This document shows, piece after piece, positions 60,146 through 64,000 of a stretch of DNA of 64,000 nucleotides. Origin of the DNA: GCA-016699445 sp964555055 (GTDB lineage Bacteria > UBA10199 > JACPAL01 > GCA-016699445). The translations under genes and the position numbers were made by a program. The DNA is taken from positions 186,001 through 250,000 of the forward strand of contig CAZKQW010000001.1 of assembly GCA_964555055.1 (NCBI GenBank), in the 5' to 3' direction. The notes below the pieces were generated by a model. It saw only the letters and a list, made by a program, of their open reading frames with translations, was not told where the DNA came from and ran no database searches. The first letter of the stretch is position 1. Each line of letters begins with the position of its first letter.

Positions 60146-61401
60146 TTCAAAGAGCCACACTAAGAATCTTTCTGTTCCTTCTTTTATCTTGGCTCGCCTG
60201 CTTTCCTTTTCATCAGCTTCATTCTTGGGACGGCGAAGACCACCACACGATGACGCGTTTGGCCCTTCAAGACATCGCTCATGATTGGCATCTCGACATT
60301 CCCGTCGCTGTCAAACCGATCCGAGCTTTGTTAGATAAATTGCAGGTCCTTCGTCCTGAATTCCGCGATCCTTGGTTCTTCTCCCATTACCTCAAAATCA
60401 ACACCAAGATCGACTTGGACGCCACCCATCCCGACACGCAAGGAAAAAACTCCCTAACGCCTTTCGAGATCCTCTCCTCTTACGCCACGGATCCCGACGA
60501 AGGTCGAGACGAAGATCTCTTCCTGCGCGATGCGAAGGGGAACCCACAGCCGATGTTCCCGGACCAAAAGTGGTTTGGAGAACTTCAAGGACCTAATTCG
60601 AAAGCCTTTCGACATTTGGAAAAGCCTCCTTTTTCTTTAAAGCATCCTGTGACGACTTTCGGTTTTCCGCTTCGCAAGCTCGGAGAGGCCACGGATCGGG
60701 CTGAGATCTACTATCAACTTTCCCTCCTCGCTTTTTCACTGGGCGAACCCTACTGGGGTTGGCGCTTCCTCGCCGGTAGCTTCCATTATCTCCAAGACCT
60801 CCACCAACCCTATCATGCCGCTCAAATCACGCCTGCTTTGGCGTCCGAAGCGGTGCATGCCTATTGGGATTGGGGCCATCGAAAAGACGGAAGCTTTCGC
60901 GGTTTCATTCGAACGGCCGCACACTTGGTTTCAAACTCTCATCGCTTCTTCGAAAGCTACATGGCGAGGCCAGGGCCGGAAAGCGCCACTTACCGGGAGA
61001 ACGTCTTGAAATCCCTCACAGGCGCGTCTCTTTTGGAAAAGACACCGCCTTCCGTGAAGGAGATGGCGCTCAAGACGCGCGATGAGTCTAACCGCGTGTG
61101 GTCGGACCTGGAAAGACTCATGCACCACATCATGAACGAGAAACTCCAGGGATCTTCTTATAGCTTGGTCACGGAAACCGACCCTCGGGATAAGCCGGAA
61201 TCCTTTCTAGTCAAAGGCCCTGACTTCGATGATACGAACCGGCGGATTTTCACCATCACGCAATCCCGTTTCGAGGAGGCTGGAAGAGCCATGAGGACGG
61301 AAATCAGGATGGTACTGGACTACCCGAAACATCAAGACCCAAAAACTTTCCTCGAAAAACTCGATGCCCTCCTTCATTTCACTCGGGAGCCGCTTCCCTA
61401 A
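60142..61401 (+). CDS. Zinc-dependent phospholipase C / S1-P1 nuclease-superfamily protein, exported
   Basis: 419 residues from the GTG at 60142 (overlaps the previous stop as GTGA). An earlier ATG at 59950 lies inside the previous gene and is rejected. Signal peptide FLFLLLSWLACFPFHQLHS, then mature start WDGEDHHTMTR, which supplies the terminal Trp/His ligands typical of the family. The zinc signature is present as HYLQDLHQPYHA (H-x-x-x-D-x-H-Q-P). It may hydrolyse phospholipids or nucleic acids. The stop is interlocked with that of the convergent membrane-protein gene. Confidence 0.78.
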   Translation: MIQRATLRIFLFLLLSWLACFPFHQLHSWDGEDHHTMTRLALQDIAHDWHLDIPVAVKPIRALLDKLQVLRPEFRDPWFFSHYLKINTKIDLDATHPDTQGKNSLTPFEILSSYATDPDEGRDEDLFLRDAKGNPQPMFPDQKWFGELQGPNSKAFRHLEKPPFSLKHPVTTFGFPLRKLGEATDRAEIYYQLSLLAFSLGEPYWGWRFLAGSFHYLQDLHQPYHAAQITPALASEAVHAYWDWGHRKDGSFRGFIRTAAHLVSNSHRFFESYMARPGPESATYRENVLKSLTGASLLEKTPPSVKEMALKTRDESNRVWSDLERLMHHIMNEKLQGSSYSLVTETDPRDKPESFLVKGPDFDDTNRRIFTITQSRFEEAGRAMRTEIRMVLDYPKHQDPKTFLEKLDALLHFTREPLP

Positions 61402-62072
61402 TGAGGCGTTTGACAGCGATGCCTGCGGTGGCACCACACGGCGCCGACGAGGATCGGCCAAAGGGTTAAATTAAAAAGAAGAACTTCCACCGACTTGAAT
61501 AAAGAGAATAAAGCCTCGTGTTTTAACGTCGCCATCCCGGTCATTACAGAGACGTTGACGTTAATTAATCCCTTTACCGCGATCCTTGCGGCCGTCGAGG
61601 CGAGTTTATTATGCCGCTCCCATGTCCGCGTGATTTCAGAGAGGACCGGGGCTTGGCTGACGCCGACCAACAATCCGGAGCCCAGGGCCTCCCAGAAATT
61701 CCAATGATAGTTAGAACCAAGGGCCAAGGCGAGTCCCGTATATAAAACGGTCTCCAAGGCGATCGTCGCGTAATGCCCTTTTCGAGACCCATGTTCTTCA
61801 TCATGGTCTTTCCATAACGCACCCAATGGTTGCGAAAGATAAACGAGCGCGGCGCTGGACATGCACAGATAACCCAAGGTGGCGCCTAAAGAAGCGGAGT
61901 CGGCTGACGGGGAATGCGAACCTGCGATCAGACGTTCAAGCCTCGGGCCCAATATGTGATAACTGATCGCCGAAGAACCGATCGCGGCGATATGCCGGGG
62001 GATAGAAGGTCCCAAAGGCGTAAGATGGGCTTGGTAGCGATCAAAAAAGGATTTGGGTGCGAGGGTGGTCAT
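61398..62072 (-). CDS. Hypothetical membrane protein
   Basis: 224 residues with about five hydrophobic segments. No family recognised. It has a His-rich, Cys-containing C-terminus (CHRRHRCQTPH) that could bind metal. It overlaps the convergent phospholipase-like gene by 4 bases and follows the TatD gene by 24 bases on the same strand. Confidence 0.6.
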   Translation of the reverse strand: MTTLAPKSFFDRYQAHLTPLGPSIPRHIAAIGSSAISYHILGPRLERLIAGSHSPSADSASLGATLGYLCMSSAALVYLSQPLGALWKDHDEEHGSRKGHYATIALETVLYTGLALALGSNYHWNFWEALGSGLLVGVSQAPVLSEITRTWERHNKLASTAARIAVKGLINVNVSVMTGMATLKHEALFSLFKSVEVLLFNLTLWPILVGAVWCHRRHRCQTPH

Positions 62073-62096
62073 GGACAGGAGAAAGCGCTGATAGCG

Positions 62097-63485
62097 TTAC
62101 CCAACTTCATCGTAAGGACGAAGCCGGAACTTCACCCCGAGCTCCTTTTCGGCGATGCTTTGAATGGCTGCGGTATCCATGTTCGGGAGGCCGACGGCCG
62201 AGGCAGTTACGTCTGGAATGTGCTTTTTGGCTTCTTGGATGAATTCCTTCACGGCAGGATAAGCCTCTTCGCCGAATTTTGACGGACAGACTTTGGCGTA
62301 GGTTTTCGCGTCGGGCGCATTCAGAGATACGGAAACGGCATCGACCAACCCGGCTAATTCCGGCAAGACATTGCGTCGATGGACGAGGTTGGCCAAGCCT
62401 TCCGTGTCCAGCCGTATGCGCGCGCCCCTCTCCTTCATTTTTTTCGCGACGCTTTTTAACAAATCCAAACGAAGCGTCGACTCTCCGAAGCCGCAGAACA
62501 CCACTTCTTGGTAAAGAGCCGGACCGCCCATGGCGTCGACCGCATCCAAGATCTCCGCCTCCGTGGGCTCGCCGTCGTTCTTGAGGTAATGTCCCTTCAC
62601 CATCCAATCGTCGAACTTCGGGCAAAATACGCACGCGAGCGTGCATTGGTTGGTGATGTTCAAGTATAGCGAATTGCGGATCCGGTACGCAATCTTCGGC
62701 CGGTCGTCCGACAGATCGATGGGAAGGCCGAAGACGTCCTTCGCGTTGCGCGCGGAGATGCGGGCTACATCTTCTACACTCAAGGATTTTAGTTCAGCGA
62801 TCTTCTCAGCAACGTGCTTCACATAAGCCGGCTCGTTGCGTTTTCCCCGATAGGGCTCCGGCGCCAAGAAAGGGCAATCCGTCTCGATGAGATAACGATC
62901 GCGAGGCAAGCCCTTGACGGCTTCATGGAGTTCGGTGGCTTTTTTGAACGTCACGATCCCCGAGAACGACACGTAAAACCCCTTTTTGATGATTTTTTTC
63001 GCCGTCTCGAGATTTCCGGTGAAGCAATGGAAAACGCCGCCAAGCTTCCAAGCGTCCTCTTCATCGAAGATCCGGAAACAATCCTCAAACGCGTCGCGGC
63101 AGTGGATGACTAAAGGCAGCTTCACGTCGCGCGCGAGCCGAATGAAATCCCGCAAACGTCGTTGCTGGGTTTCTTTGGGCGAATGCTCGTAATGATAATC
63201 GAGGCCGACCTCTCCGATGGCCACGACCTTCTCATGCTGGGCCATTCCCTTCAGCGTCGTCAGATCTTGATCCGTCATCTCCTGCACTTCATGGGGATGG
63301 ATGCCGACGACGGCGTAAATCTCGGGATATTTTTCCGCGAGCTCGATCACCGTGCGGCTACTCTCGACGTCGGTGCCGACGTTGATCAAACACCCGACGC
63401 CGGCCTCCCGGGCGCGAGCGACGACGGCCTCCACTTCATCCTGGAAGTCCTGAAAAAAAATATGCGCATGCGAATCAATGAACAT
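62097..63485 (-). CDS. TatD-family nuclease fused to a radical SAM domain
   Basis: 462 residues from the ATG at 63485 (a TTG at 63503 would add 6). Residues 1-260 form a TatD domain: metal ligands in DSHAHIF, GEVGLDYHYEHS, VIHCRDAFED, GVFHCFTGN, and ETDCPFLAPEPYRGKRNEP. Residues ~270-462 are a radical SAM domain with CTLACVFC (C-x3-C-x2-C) binding a 4Fe-4S cluster, then a GGPALYQEVVFCGFGE segment. A TatD-linked radical SAM family is known; its role is unknown. Its start overlaps the stop of the upstream partial gene by about 11 bases. Confidence 0.88.
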   Translation of the reverse strand: MFIDSHAHIFFQDFQDEVEAVVARAREAGVGCLINVGTDVESSRTVIELAEKYPEIYAVVGIHPHEVQEMTDQDLTTLKGMAQHEKVVAIGEVGLDYHYEHSPKETQQRRLRDFIRLARDVKLPLVIHCRDAFEDCFRIFDEEDAWKLGGVFHCFTGNLETAKKIIKKGFYVSFSGIVTFKKATELHEAVKGLPRDRYLIETDCPFLAPEPYRGKRNEPAYVKHVAEKIAELKSLSVEDVARISARNAKDVFGLPIDLSDDRPKIAYRIRNSLYLNITNQCTLACVFCPKFDDWMVKGHYLKNDGEPTEAEILDAVDAMGGPALYQEVVFCGFGESTLRLDLLKSVAKKMKERGARIRLDTEGLANLVHRRNVLPELAGLVDAVSVSLNAPDAKTYAKVCPSKFGEEAYPAVKEFIQEAKKHIPDVTASAVGLPNMDTAAIQSIAEKELGVKFRLRPYDEVG

Positions 63486-64000
63486 GATTTCGATCTTCTC
63501 CAATCAAATAAGACATTAATGGAAGTTTTTCCCTCAAGACAACAAAAGCATGCGGACATTTCTTTAGGAGAACCACTTGCTTGGCTGTGGGTCTCCCGTT
63601 CGACTTCAACTCGAATCCCACCCCATCGAAATAAAAATCCACCTCTGTCTTGAGAGTGTCTTGATAGAGGTAGCTCGGTTCCGGACCCTCTCCATGACGA
63701 AACATCTGGGTGCGAAAAGCGCATTCATCCAAGGACGACTCGGGAAAAAGAAGAGGGACCGTCTCATCGAAGAGCCGACGGACATTCCATCCGATACCGG
63801 CCCAAACCTTGGCGATGAAAGGATCCAACGGATAAACTTTCTTCAGCTTCGCCGGAAGGAATTTCTGCGTTTGAACATCGAACCGGGGAAGAGCGGTGAG
63901 GGAAAATCGATCCTCCTGAATCTCCATCAACGTTTTCACCGTATTCGCGCTCAGGATATCCGTCCCTTTTCGGAAAGTTTCATGGCTGACGCGTGTATTC
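63475..64000 (-). CDS. DUF4143/AAA-ATPase C-terminal-like protein (partial, N-terminus beyond right edge)
   Basis: The minus strand is open from the window edge (first visible codons NTRVSHETFRKG) to the stop at 63475, about 174 codons. The visible part reads like the C-terminal domain of DUF4143-type ATPases: a helix-turn-helix-like ILSANTVKTLMEIQE start, a KVYPLDPFIAKVW strand, and a C-terminal nuclease-like TEVDFYFDGVGFELK that resembles the ExK end of that domain. The ATPase part would lie outside the window. An internal GTG at 63939 is not needed. Family assignment is tentative. Confidence 0.6.
   Translation of the reverse strand, partial: NTRVSHETFRKGTDILSANTVKTLMEIQEDRFSLTALPRFDVQTQKFLPAKLKKVYPLDPFIAKVWAGIGWNVRRLFDETVPLLFPESSLDECAFRTQMFRHGEGPEPSYLYQDTLKTEVDFYFDGVGFELKSNGRPTAKQVVLLKKCPHAFVVLREKLPLMSYLIGEDRNHVH

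Noticed and set aside
1..64000. tRNA, rRNA, CRISPR arrays, insertion sequences
   Set aside because: Gaps between genes were read for cloverleaf-like stems, tandem spacers and transposase motifs; none was found.

Overview
The window looks like a moderately GC-rich chromosome segment from a Gram-negative bacterium. The best guess is a deltaproteobacterial or myxobacterium-like lineage (Myxococcota, Bdellovibrionota or an uncultured relative), but no rRNA is present to settle it. Pointers are lipoprotein and Tat signals, a yebC-ruvC-ruvA-ruvB cluster, Hanks-type Ser/Thr kinases, a TatD-radical SAM fusion, a DUF3047 protein, Gly/Ser-rich linkers in surface proteins, and C-terminal tails ending in GGCSC-x-V-x-R that recall the first residues of the MYXO-CTERM signal. 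Gene density is high and neighbours often overlap by 1-4 bases. No tRNA, rRNA, CRISPR array, prophage or transposase was recognised.

Layout. 1-9.8 kb is a secreted-protein region: a partial propeller protein, an M29 aminopeptidase with a DUF3047 protein, an S8 protease, a VapBC-type toxin-antitoxin pair, a CSLREA/beta-helix protein and a delta-60-repeat propeller. The last two share a nearly identical C-terminal tail in both protein and DNA. 9.8-17.6 kb holds an Lhr helicase, a class II histone-deacetylase-like hydrolase, tatA/B-tatC and an FMN-binding glutamate synthase-like protein. 17.6-20.7 kb holds a small orphan gene and a methylmalonyl-CoA mutase catalytic subunit, separated by a ~1 kb toxin-antitoxin cassette between 44-bp direct repeats. 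20.7-26.6 kb has small secreted or membrane proteins, a winged-helix/ComF-like phosphoribosyltransferase fusion behind a perfect palindrome, and a biotin carboxylase/biotin carrier pair. That pair and the mutase suggest propionyl-CoA to succinyl-CoA metabolism, with the carboxyltransferase and B12-binding subunit outside the window.

26.6-37.2 kb contains a SprT-like protein, a hotdog thioesterase, trpG and trpE separated by an unusual methyltransferase-like gene, an esterase lipoprotein with a Gly-rich linker, an orphan protein, a ROK kinase and a Ser/Thr kinase. 37.2-46.6 kb is mostly housekeeping: rsmE, a GDPD, an RDD membrane protein, yebC, a fatty acid desaturase, ruvC-ruvA-ruvB, an ftsB-like gene, an endonuclease/phosphatase-fold protein and trxB. 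46.6-64 kb has a 992-residue orphan, ssb, lipoproteins, a parvulin isomerase with a good sigma70-type promoter, a DUF192 protein, gyrA (Met at position 83), a second atypical kinase, an HU / glutathione synthase-like / zinc phospholipase-nuclease operon, a membrane protein, the TatD-radical SAM fusion, and a DUF4143-like protein running off the right edge.

The two most unusual structures are the toxin-antitoxin cassette inserted exactly in the overlapping 3' ends of two convergent genes, with both gene ends preserved, and the near-identical C-terminal tail module of two adjacent surface proteins. All functions are inferred by reading the sequence; no database search was possible.
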